This document shows, piece after piece, positions 6,476 through 13,575 of a stretch of 22,032 bases of DNA (within the stretch, counting starts at the first letter, position 1; the number at the start of each line of letters is the position of its first letter). A program made the position numbers and the translations under genes. The notes beneath the pieces are model-generated. The model was not told where the DNA came from. It searched no databases and worked only from the letters and a program-made list of their open reading frames with translations. The DNA comes from Nitrospinota bacterium (lineage in GTDB: Bacteria > 2-12-FULL-45-22 > JACOWJ01). Where the stretch lies: positions 1-22,032 of the forward strand of contig JACOWJ010000037.1 in NCBI GenBank assembly GCA_016176845.1, in the 5' to 3' direction.

Positions 6476-8857
6476 CCGGTTTCCGTAGATGAACTTGGGC
6501 TTCCACCAGTGGATCAGGGCGGGCAGCAGGATGATCGACCCGAGCATGTTGGCGGTCAGCACCACCGCCAGCATCCCTCCCAGGATCGCCTGGAATCGGA
6601 TGGCCGACCAGAGGAGGACGAACACCCCCATGGCGATGGCCATGGCGGTGAAGAAGACCGCCTTCCCGGCGTTGGTCAGGGTCTCGTGGTGCATCTCCTC
6701 GATGCTCTTGCCGGCCCGCTTCTCCTCCAGCATGCGGCTGATGATGTAGAGGGTATAGTCCACCCCCAGCCCCATGCCCAACGAGGCGACCGGCACGGTG
6801 TAAATGAAGAGGCCGATCTCCCCAAACCCCATGGTGGCGAAGGTGATCAGCGTCCCCAGCGCCAGGACCACCATCACGATCAGGCCGGCCATGATCGACC
6901 GGAACGTCAGGAGGACGAAAAGGAGAACCACGATCGAGATCTGCCAGAGGGACTCGATCTGGCTCTTCTTGATCGTCTCCATGATGGCCGAGAAGACCCC
7001 TAACACCCCCCCTGCCTGTACGAGCTTCGCAGGTGCCTTGCCATCGTGGTTCTTCTGGATCCATTCGTTCGTGTCATCGATGATGCTGTGGATGGTGCTG
7101 GCCTTGTGGTCCCGCACGTAGAACTGGATGTTTCCCTCCCCGAAGTCCATTTCGAAGTAAGGCTGCGAGTCCTCCGGCCCCCCGCCCTCGATGAACTTCA
7201 GCAGATACTCATAGGTCATGCCCCGTTGCTTGGGCAGGAAGAAGAAGCGCGGGTCGGCATCGTGCTGGGCCTTGTTGTAGGCCTTGAGGACATCGGTATA
7301 CCCCAGGGAGCCGCTCACCTCGGGCCGGTCCTCCAGGTGCGCCACCAGGGCCGCAACCTGCTTGGTTACCGCCGGCTCGGTGAGGGGCCCCTCGACCTTC
7401 TCCTTCTCCCCTTGGATGTAAACGTTGTAAGTAGAGGTCCCGAAGAAGCGCTGGTTGACGAATTTGTCGGCGATATTGTACTCCGAGTCAGCCCAAAAGA
7501 GGGGCGAGCCCTCCTGCAGGTCGCCCACCACCACGTAAGTGGTCCCCACGATGGTCAACAGCACCATGGCGAACGAGACCCCCAGGACCGCCACCCGGGG
7601 CTTTGGGGAGAAGGAGAGGTGGGCGACCTTAGCCATGATCCCCTTGAAGATCCGATCGCGGCCATGAATACGCGCCATCTCTTTCTTGGTCGGGGGAGGG
7701 ATGATGGCCACGAAGGCGTGGATGAAAACGGTGGTGGTGAAGAAGATCCGGAGGACGCCGAAACAGGCCGAGGTGGCCATCTGCTGCAGGAGCGCGAAGG
7801 GGATGAAGAAAAGGGTGGCAAAGCCCGCCCCATCGGTCACAATCGAGGCCACGCTGGGGATGGTCAGGCCCTTCAACGTTTCCTCGGCGGCTTTCTGATT
7901 GTCCCCCCACTTGTCGTACTCCTCGTAGAAGCGGCTGATGATCTGGACGCAGTGGCTCACCTCCATGGCCATGATCATGAAGGGGACGATGATGGTCATG
8001 ATGTCCATCTTCATCCCCAGCAGGTACTCGGAGCCCAGCCCCCAGGCCACGGCCACGTAGCCGGCCCACAGGGGGATGAAGATTCCCCGCCAGGTGCCGA
8101 AGGCCGCAAAGAGCAGCAGGACCGTCACCGCCAGGGCCGCTCCGAAGATGTAAACCATGTAGCCCATGTACTTGTGGAGATAACCCATCTCGTAGATCCG
8201 GCCCGCGACGTAGAAGTTATGCTTGCCGTCCTTCTCCTTCTCGATGATCTGGTTGACCCGCTTAAAGATCTCTTTGAACTCCCGCTCGTTGAAGAAGGTG
8301 ATCAGGATCACCGTGGCCTTCCGGTCCCAGGAGATCAGCCGTCCGTAAACCGCCGGGTTGCCCAGGCATTTGCGTTTGAAGTCGTGCATTTGGGTTTCCC
8401 GAGTCGCCGTATCCGAGGCGTTGATCACCCGTTCGGCCAGGACGTGATACCCCTTGATCGAGACCATGGGGTAGCCATACTCGTCGTAGCTGGTCAGGGT
8501 GTCCTTGACCCGGCTGCGAGAGGCGATCGAGATCACCTGCCCCGGGATCGTCTGAGGCATGAGATAGAGCTGCTTGCCGATCCGGTTGATCTTTGCGATC
8601 GTCTCCAGGTTGAAGACATCGCCCTGCTTCACCTCCAGGGCGACCTCGATCAATGCCCCGGTCCGGAAGACCTTCTCCATATAGTGGTTCAACTCGACGT
8701 AGGGGTGTCCCTTGGGGGCGATATCCGCCACCTCCTGGGGCAGCGTGACATAGCGCAGGAGGTAGGTAAAGTAAAACGTGATGAGCATCACCCCGATGAC
8801 GATAGGCCAGCGAAAGCGGACCACAAAAGCGGCGAACAGGTCTACGAATCGTTGCAC
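6473..8857 (-). CDS. MMPL/RND family exporter
   Basis: This 794-residue inner-membrane transporter belongs to the COG1033/MMPL branch of the RND superfamily. A first membrane helix at about residues 17-37 is followed by a large periplasmic domain to about 225. A block of helices follows (about 230-370, including GFATLFFIPFALLQQMATSA and the polar helix segment MTIIVPFMIMAMEVSHCVQI). Another helix near 420-445, a second periplasmic domain and a last helical block from about 640 (VASLGMGLGVDYTLYIISRM) complete the two-fold RND plan. Such proteins export lipids or hydrophobic small molecules using the proton gradient. The start is GTG, with AAGGAG just upstream. It begins five bases before the TAG of the YCF48 gene ends its reading, so the two are co-translated. 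The stop codon is embedded in repeat copy 6. Substrate unknown. Confidence 0.93.
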   Translation of the reverse strand: MQRFVDLFAAFVVRFRWPIVIGVMLITFYFTYLLRYVTLPQEVADIAPKGHPYVELNHYMEKVFRTGALIEVALEVKQGDVFNLETIAKINRIGKQLYLMPQTIPGQVISIASRSRVKDTLTSYDEYGYPMVSIKGYHVLAERVINASDTATRETQMHDFKRKCLGNPAVYGRLISWDRKATVILITFFNEREFKEIFKRVNQIIEKEKDGKHNFYVAGRIYEMGYLHKYMGYMVYIFGAALAVTVLLLFAAFGTWRGIFIPLWAGYVAVAWGLGSEYLLGMKMDIMTIIVPFMIMAMEVSHCVQIISRFYEEYDKWGDNQKAAEETLKGLTIPSVASIVTDGAGFATLFFIPFALLQQMATSACFGVLRIFFTTTVFIHAFVAIIPPPTKKEMARIHGRDRIFKGIMAKVAHLSFSPKPRVAVLGVSFAMVLLTIVGTTYVVVGDLQEGSPLFWADSEYNIADKFVNQRFFGTSTYNVYIQGEKEKVEGPLTEPAVTKQVAALVAHLEDRPEVSGSLGYTDVLKAYNKAQHDADPRFFFLPKQRGMTYEYLLKFIEGGGPEDSQPYFEMDFGEGNIQFYVRDHKASTIHSIIDDTNEWIQKNHDGKAPAKLVQAGGVLGVFSAIMETIKKSQIESLWQISIVVLLFVLLTFRSIMAGLIVMVVLALGTLITFATMGFGEIGLFIYTVPVASLGMGLGVDYTLYIISRMLEEKRAGKSIEEMHHETLTNAGKAVFFTAMAIAMGVFVLLWSAIRFQAILGGMLAVVLTANMLGSIILLPALIHWWKPKFIYGNR

Positions 8858-8862
8858 GGAGC

Positions 8863-9858
8863 CTACTCCTTTACCTTGGGGTTGTTGAAGATCATCTTCT
8901 CCCGGCCCGCCACCAGAAGGCCCAGGGGGTTCTCATAGGCAACGGCGTATAAAAAATGGGGGGTAGGGTTATCCTTCAACTCCTCCCACTTCCCGCCCCG
9001 GTACCGGAGGACGGTCCCCGCCGACCCCACCGCGTAGCCCTTCTGGGGGCTGCGGAAGTAAACCGAGAAAAGGGTCAGATCTGTAGGGCTCGAGGTCAAG
9101 GTCCAGGCCCCCCCCTGGTAGTGCAGGATGGTCCCCATATCCCCCACCGCCCAGCCCTCCTGAGCACTGGAGAAATGAAGGCCATAGAGGTGCTCCTTGG
9201 TGGGACTGGTGGCCACGCTCCAGGCCGTCCCATCGTAATGGAGAATCACGCCCTCGTTGCCCACCGCCCAGCCGTTCTCGGGGGAAGTGAAGAATACCCG
9301 GGAGAGGTAGCAGAACCGGGGGGGTTGGACCTTCTCCCAGGTGGTCCCATTGAAATGGAGGAGGTTGCTGCTCGCCCCGACCGCCCAGCCATTCTCGGGG
9401 GAGGTGAAGTGGATACTCGTGAGGGAGTCGTTCGAGGGATTGTCCACCTGGCTCCAGCCTTTCCCATCGTAATGGAACATCACTCCTTGTTTCTTGGGAA
9501 TAACCATGTCCTCCCCCACGGCCCAACCGTTATCGGGGGAGGTGAAGAAGAGGTCGAAGAGGTGGAAATCCTTGTACTGGCTGGGAACGGGAGAGGGTTT
9601 CCACTCTTTTCCGTCGTAGTGGAAGATCTTGCCAAAGGCCCCGGCTGCCCAGACATTCTCTTTCCCCAGGGGAAAGAGGTCGTAGATATATCCCTCGTTG
9701 AGGAGCGCCACGGATCTGCTCCAGTCGGTGGGGGCTGATGTGGCTGCCCCCGCGCCCTTGACCCTCTCATTACAGCCGAGGGTGATCCCTCCCATGAATC
9801 CCATGAAGAGGATAACTCCCCCCGCCCAGACCCCCGGATGCCATCTCCTTTTCCTCAT
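8863..9858 (-). CDS. YCF48-like beta-propeller lipoprotein
   Basis: This 331-residue protein has a lipoprotein signal peptide ending TLGC (lipidated Cys29). It then has at least six repeats of the form W-A-V-G...G-x-I-L-H-Y-D-G-x-W, for example ENGWAVGNEGVILHYDGTAW and QEGWAVGDMGTILHYQGGAW. This is the BNR/YCF48 pattern of the photosystem II assembly factor HCF136. In non-photosynthetic bacteria such proteins recur beside RND exporters and DUF1329/DUF1302 genes and are thought to be assembly or scaffold factors. A strong GGAGG lies seven bases before the ATG. It directly precedes the exporter gene with almost no spacer, so it is probably an accessory part of that exporter, tethered to a membrane in the periplasm. 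Confidence 0.9.
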   Translation of the reverse strand: MRKRRWHPGVWAGGVILFMGFMGGITLGCNERVKGAGAATSAPTDWSRSVALLNEGYIYDLFPLGKENVWAAGAFGKIFHYDGKEWKPSPVPSQYKDFHLFDLFFTSPDNGWAVGEDMVIPKKQGVMFHYDGKGWSQVDNPSNDSLTSIHFTSPENGWAVGASSNLLHFNGTTWEKVQPPRFCYLSRVFFTSPENGWAVGNEGVILHYDGTAWSVATSPTKEHLYGLHFSSAQEGWAVGDMGTILHYQGGAWTLTSSPTDLTLFSVYFRSPQKGYAVGSAGTVLRYRGGKWEELKDNPTPHFLYAVAYENPLGLLVAGREKMIFNNPKVKE

Positions 9859-10211
9859 ACTAGGTCCTCCCCTGAGTGAAATCGACCTCGAAATATTGTG
9901 TCACAAAGATCTCCTGTGTTCGGCGGGAGACTTCCCCCCGTAACCAACCGGCCCTGGAAGGGAGCCTCCTACCTTATAGGGCTTTCACCAATTGTCCGGA
10001 AACTCCTCTTGCCTGCCAGGTTCCTACTTGCAGGAGAAGCCTTCCGGGAGGTTTTCGAATAGGCGCTTCATGAATGAAGGACTTCTTAGCGCTTCCTTTG
10101 TTTATTCTGATAATGAACCAGCCCCAGTTTACCATGGGGTCTTTTCGCGCGTCAATCATTTTTTCGGTTGCCTTGCCTTTCCCGGATCTGCACGTCGCCC
10201 CAGACGGCTCT
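9859..10211. other. 353-bp spacer between the LolA-like and YCF48 genes
   Basis: I see no convincing gene here. A short reverse open frame (9974-10228) has no family signature. GTGTCACA at 9899-9906 lies about 40 bases upstream of the YCF48 start and could be part of a regulator site, but it is too short to call. No hairpin followed by a T-run was seen after the LolA-like gene. Confidence 0.45.
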
Positions 10212-11114
10212 CTAATGAGGGGGTTCATCGGAGCTTTCTTTCTCTCTCTGGGTATAAAATTCTGCGGCTACCTGCAAATTACTCGGAAGGAAGAAGCTAT
10301 CGACGATTTTTGTGTTGTACCGAACATCATCTGTCGCGATGATGGTCAAGTGGTCTTTATGCTGGTCTTTCATAAGGGATTGGGTCAAAGTCCAAAACCC
10401 CTGAATTTTCTTCCAGTGGTTGTGCAGGGTCTTGATCAATTTCCCCTTTCCATCGTAATGCTCCATCCTTAGCAGAAGCCAGTTATCCTTCCAAATCCAG
10501 GATATCCTTTTCCCATAAGGATCTCCCTGGTTTATAGAGATATCCTTTCTGGGAGTGCTCTCAATGACAAAGCATTCTTTATTATTTAGGATTTCTTTCC
10601 TTAAGATTTTGTGATTGTCCCTGTCCAGATTCCTTTCTAAAATATCTCCATATGTGAAATCCGTTCCATAAAGTAGGCGATAACGAGTTAGGAAGTTTTC
10701 ATCCTCATGATAATTTAAGCGAATGATTCTTCGAATATCGTCAGAATAAATCCAATCAATATTTGGTTTACTAATTTCATTATATCTCCAACTTAGATAA
10801 GCATCTTTATAATTTGTCCGAGGATGTAGAAAAATGAGGAGCATTTTCGTACTTATATCCTCTGTAATTCTATAATGCTTTCGCAATCTTCGCGCCACCC
10901 ATTTTGCTTGCTCTTTATTTTTTTCAGCCATGAAGAACGTGACATAGGCATCCTCCTCCTCCCAATTCCCTTGTGATCTCATCAGGCCCAACACTTTGTC
11001 GGCCGTCAGCTCGTCGGCGAGGGATGCAGTGCAGGGGGCTGGGCCGATCATCCCCAGGGAGACCCCCAGAAGAAGCGCCGAAAGGGCCACTGACCTTTTC
11101 AGGGTGCGTCCCAT
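10212..11114 (-). CDS. Outer-membrane lipoprotein-sorting (LolA-like) periplasmic protein
   Basis: This 300-residue protein has a signal peptide (KRSVALSALLLGVSLGMIG) and a body typical of the LolA-like family that accompanies MMPL exporters. It shows STKMLLIFLHPRTNYKDAYL, then NIDWIYSDDIRRIIRLNYHE, then GTDFTYGDILERNLDRDNHK, and a C-terminal half with KRISWIWKDNWLLLRMEHYD, GKLIKTLHNHW and a TIIATDDVRYNTK strand. These proteins are thought to carry lipid across the periplasm for their cognate RND pump. It starts 18 bases after the UroD-family gene, so the two are probably one operon. The first 45 or so codons are GC-rich like the neighbours, while the rest is clearly AT-rich, unlike the flanking exporter genes. 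That suggests transfer or a chimeric origin. Family assignment is by pattern and context. Confidence 0.8.
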   Translation of the reverse strand: MGRTLKRSVALSALLLGVSLGMIGPAPCTASLADELTADKVLGLMRSQGNWEEEDAYVTFFMAEKNKEQAKWVARRLRKHYRITEDISTKMLLIFLHPRTNYKDAYLSWRYNEISKPNIDWIYSDDIRRIIRLNYHEDENFLTRYRLLYGTDFTYGDILERNLDRDNHKILRKEILNNKECFVIESTPRKDISINQGDPYGKRISWIWKDNWLLLRMEHYDGKGKLIKTLHNHWKKIQGFWTLTQSLMKDQHKDHLTIIATDDVRYNTKIVDSFFLPSNLQVAAEFYTQREKESSDEPPH

Positions 11115-11132
11115 AAGGGTCTCTTGCTCCTT

Positions 11133-12128
11133 CTAACTTGAAAACGATCCCGGATCGGCCCCCGCTGCCTCGATCGCGGCCCGAAGGTTCCGCTCCGGGG
11201 TGGTGAGGGGGATGACGCAGCCGGCCCCGACCATGTAGCGCCGGCCCCCGGTCTGGGCAAGGGCTTCTCTGACCTCTGCCCGTACTTGCTCGGGGGTATC
11301 CTGGAGCAGCGTCTCCCATTGGCGCAGGCCTCCGACCACTGCCCCCCGGGAGAGCCTCTTGCCCTCGGCCAGGGAAGGGGGTGTTGACCGGTCGTGCCAG
11401 TTGATTGCCTGAACGGGGTAGTCCGCCAACAACTCGAAGAGGACATCTTCGCCATGCAGGTGGAGCAGATGGAACCAGCCCCGGCTGGCCGCTTCCAATA
11501 CTCGCCGGTCATAGGGAACCCCGAACTCCCGGTACTCGGCCTCGTTCAGGATGCGATAGCTGGCCTGCTGAACGGCGAGGAAGATGCCATCTGCCCCCTC
11601 TTCGATCGCGGCCTCTGCGAAACGGGCCACCGTATCGGCAATAGTCTCCAGCCCGGTGCGGAGCTCCTCGGGGTTGCGGCGCAGATCCACCAGGAAGGCC
11701 TCCCCTCGGAGGTAGCGGGCCACCGCCAAGGGGTTGAAGATCGTCTGGAGGACAGGGGTCTTGTCCTCCAGCCCCTCTTTCACCAACCGCAGGCAGCGAA
11801 GCTGCCCGCCCAGCACGCCCTGGTGGACGTCCAGGGATTCCAGCTCTCGCCAGTCCTGAGGCGTCTGGATGCGCCGCCGGATGTACTCCCGGGTCCCCTC
11901 TTGATTGCCCCGCCAGACCGTCTCCACCCCCCAGTGTTCCACGGAGAAGGCACTGGAAGGGGTGACCTTGACGAAATCAAAGTTATACCGCTTTTGGAAG
12001 GCCAGGGTGGCCTGGGCCAGCGCCTGGGGGTCCTGGTCGTCCCCCGGAAAGTGGCGCCAAAAGGCCACGGGCGGTCGATCCACCGCCTCCCCAACGATGG
12101 CCGCCTGCAGACGCTCCCGCTTGTTCAT
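11133..12128 (-). CDS. UroD/MtaA-family protein (uroporphyrinogen decarboxylase-like)
   Basis: This 331-residue TIM-barrel protein opens MNKRERLQAAIVGEAVDRPP-VAFWRHFPG, the signature start of the UroD superfamily. A metal-site-like set follows: His223-Leu-His225 (FHLLHLHGED), INWHD at 243-246 and Cys304 in VGAGCVIPLTTP. The MtaA/CmuA methyltransferases of this superfamily use His-x-Cys...Cys to hold zinc. Here the second ligand would be His, so a corrinoid-linked methyl transfer role is possible but unproven, and haem synthesis is unlikely as sole role. Its ATG overlaps the TGA of a truncated VOC gene (ATGA, 12125-12128), showing translational coupling. The LolA-like gene follows 18 bases after its TAG. 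What it would do in an export operon is unknown. Confidence 0.85.
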   Translation of the reverse strand: MNKRERLQAAIVGEAVDRPPVAFWRHFPGDDQDPQALAQATLAFQKRYNFDFVKVTPSSAFSVEHWGVETVWRGNQEGTREYIRRRIQTPQDWRELESLDVHQGVLGGQLRCLRLVKEGLEDKTPVLQTIFNPLAVARYLRGEAFLVDLRRNPEELRTGLETIADTVARFAEAAIEEGADGIFLAVQQASYRILNEAEYREFGVPYDRRVLEAASRGWFHLLHLHGEDVLFELLADYPVQAINWHDRSTPPSLAEGKRLSRGAVVGGLRQWETLLQDTPEQVRAEVREALAQTGGRRYMVGAGCVIPLTTPERNLRAAIEAAGADPGSFSS

Positions 12129-12415
12129 TTCTCCTCCTTCACGATCTCCAGCAATTCCAGCGTGATCCCGTCGGGATCGTGGAGGTAAACGATCTTGGCG
12201 GTTCCGACCTCCGTCGGGTCCATGGTTTGCACCGGCGAGTTAAAGCGAACCCCGCGCGCCGCCAGATCCTGACTGAGCTTCTCGATTCCGGTAATGGTGA
12301 AACAGACATGGGTTACCCCGACATCGCATGGTCGAAACTCGATCGGCAGGGGACGTCCCTGCGGTGAAAGGTATTGGAGAATAAATAGCAGGGATCGCAG
12401 GAGAGGGTTAACGGT
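12125..12415 (-). pseudogene. VOC (glyoxalase-like) gene fragment, N-terminal half missing
   Basis: Reading the reverse strand into the UroD-family start gives about 96 residues. They include LLFILQYLSPQGRPLPIEF, CDVGVTHVCFTI, a GVRFNSPVQ block and YLHDPDGITLELLE, the C-terminal half of a vicinal-oxygen-chelate domain with its metal-binding His and Glu. The first half (the usual HVGI...FY start) is absent. An in-frame TAG lies at 12416-12418, there is no ATG or GTG in the N-terminal part of the frame, and no matching sequence is seen farther upstream. The TGA overlaps the next gene's ATG, so this was once the first gene of that operon. A 5' deletion is the simplest reading. Confidence 0.8.
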
Positions 12416-12580
12416 CTATCCGCAAACCCTCCTTATCATCTCCTTATCTCCTTGGCTTTTTTGGTTAAAGAAAGCCTTTGGGGATGTTTTCGGATAGGCT
12501 CTAAGGACGGGGGCTTCAGAATTTACCCCCGCCCTTCCATCCGGCCCGGCCCCTCGAAGGTCCATAGCCGAGGGGCAAGG

Positions 12581-12769
12581 TCAGCCGCAAGAGCCAACGG
12601 TTACCCGTGTCATTCTCGGCTCGGAAGAGTCGTTCGTTTGCCTCTTTCCGATGGCTCTGCCCACGGCAAAGCCAATCACGCCAGCTCAGACGATTCCGCC
12701 CACCGAGAAGGCCACAATGGCCGGCAGGGTGACCAGCCGGATCATTCTTAAAGGGCTCAAAAGCAGCAT
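12581..12769 (-). pseudogene. Small membrane protein frame interrupted by TGA
   Basis: From an ATG at 12769 the reverse strand reads MLLLSPLRMIRLVTLPAIVA, continues FSVGGIV, meets TGA at 12686-12688, then continues AGVIGFAVGRAIGKRQ and a polar tail to a second TGA at 12581. Across the stop the sequence is one continuous hydrophobic segment followed by a basic and polar tail, typical of a single-pass small membrane protein. An AGGTGA lies upstream of the ATG, and an in-frame TGA just before it fixes the start. A TGG-to-TGA change (Trp to stop) or a sequencing error would explain it. TGA clearly ends dapF and other genes here, so recoding is unlikely. No family recognised. Confidence 0.45.
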
Positions 12770-12836
12770 TCTTCATTCACCTGTTCCTTTCTTTGTACTC
12801 AATGGGGTACAAATAGGGTCATTCGCTCCCGGATTG

Positions 12837-13001
12837 ACTGGGTCACCAGTATCTCGGGTCCTGGGTGGACAGTCTCACCCGAACGGAAGCATCCCTCAAA
12901 ACCACTACAGCTCCGGGTGTCAAGGAAGTGGGCTTTGAGTAGGCTTCTTGCTTTGTTCTGGAACCTACCTGTAGCCCTGCCACACCGTACTAACAGGCAG
13001 T
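12837..13001. ncRNA. Candidate structured RNA: 165-nt rod-like inverted repeat
   Basis: Both halves pair in register with small internal loops. From the tip outward: CCACT/AGTGG and CTCAAA/TTTGAG (12895-12906 with 12927-12939), GAAGC/GCTTC (12886-12890, 12943-12947), GAAC/GTTC, ACAG/CTGT, GGG/CCC, CGG/CCG, AGTA/TACT and ACTG/CAGT (12837-12840, 12998-13001). A long irregular rod with a wide central bubble resembles the overall shape of 6S RNA, but I recognise no family sequence and cannot tell the strand. The pairing was found by eye and needs an energy calculation. A reverse frame of 102 codons crosses it but looks non-coding. Confidence 0.35.
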
Positions 13002-13004
13002 GAA

Positions 13005-13039
13005 GTATGTCTTTTAGGAGACGGCTCCAAAAGACATAC
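13005..13039. repeat. Strong hairpin, 15-bp stem with one bulge
   Basis: GTATGTCTTTTAGGAG (13005-13020), loop ACGG, then CTCCAAAAGACATAC (13025-13039) pair with a single bulged base. It lies three bases beyond the rod-like structure. No T-run follows on either strand, so it is not a standard intrinsic terminator. Confidence 0.75.
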
Positions 13040-13070
13040 CTGTGATACCAGTAGATCCCCCAAAACAGCA

Positions 13071-13089
13071 CTCTTAGCACCGCTAAGAG
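13071..13089. repeat. Perfect 8-bp hairpin
   Basis: CTCTTAGC-ACC-GCTAAGAG. It is the third inverted repeat in the series beginning at 12837. An AGGAGGTGA lies on the reverse strand about 40 bases away (13119-13127), which suggests a leader or a decayed gene start rather than a terminator. Confidence 0.65.
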
Positions 13090-13107
13090 AACACCTCGTA
13101 CTATCAT

Positions 13108-13575
13108 TACCCCGACTCACCTCCTCTCATGATCCAAAATGCCTCACGCTGAACCGCTTTGAGCATGAAGCTGGTTAATAGTTAAACCTCCTTGGGGTTG
13201 GGTGAGGATGGATTCTTTTTCTTCCCTCTTTGTACCGGCCAGCCCTGGGCGAGCATGACCTCCAGCTCCAGGGAGGGTCCGATAGTATTGGCCGAGAGTT
13301 TAACAGAACTGGGGGATTTCGTCAAAAGGTTTTAACGGTCATCCGGAATAAGGGACTCAAGAAAAATTAAATATCCCAGCCAGTAGCTATGGGGTCAAAC
13401 AAGATCTGCTCAGAAAGCCAAATTTTGGGATAATTTATTTTCATAGAGTCCCTAAGGGGAGAATGGGCGGTTGACGATCCGCTAAAGGTCTGCTATGGTA
13501 AGCGAAGGGCCACAATCGGACGGGAGATTTGCCCCAGAACCTGACACAATCTCGGAAGATGGGAGAAGAACGCCT
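13108..13575. other. Spacer upstream of the acyl-CoA dehydrogenase
   Basis: There is no recognisable gene in this roughly 470-bp stretch. A short reverse frame near 13190-13330 contains LELEVMLAQGWPVQRGKKK, but it has no clear start and no family I know. TTTTGGGATAATTT (13423-13436) could be a promoter -10 region for the downstream gene. This is a weak call. Confidence 0.35.

Noticed and set aside
6473-8857. HpnN hopanoid transporter
   Set aside because: No hopanoid synthesis gene is nearby, and the YCF48 and DUF1329 neighbours point to another MMPL subgroup.
7046-8938. A 630-codon open frame antisense to the RND exporter
   Set aside because: Its product is rich in His, Asp, Gly and Pro with no fold signature, while the reverse strand encodes a clear transporter. 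GC-rich codon use leaves the antisense frame open.
9974-10228. An 84-codon reverse frame between the LolA-like and YCF48 genes
   Set aside because: No family signature, no good ribosome site, and it overlaps the end of the LolA-like gene.
12686-12688. TGA read as tryptophan or another amino acid
   Set aside because: dapF, the D-amino-acid aminotransferase and the VOC remnant all end at TGA at the expected family length, so the code is standard.
12516-12776. An 86-codon reverse frame (MKNAAFEPFKNDPAGH)
   Set aside because: The adjacent frame gives a coherent hydrophobic helix and basic tail, so this one is a shadow.
12799-13107. A 102-codon reverse frame with AGGAGG upstream
   Set aside because: It runs across three inverted repeats, is rich in Cys, Arg and Trp without pattern, and the site is too far from the ATG. 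Structure explains the region better.
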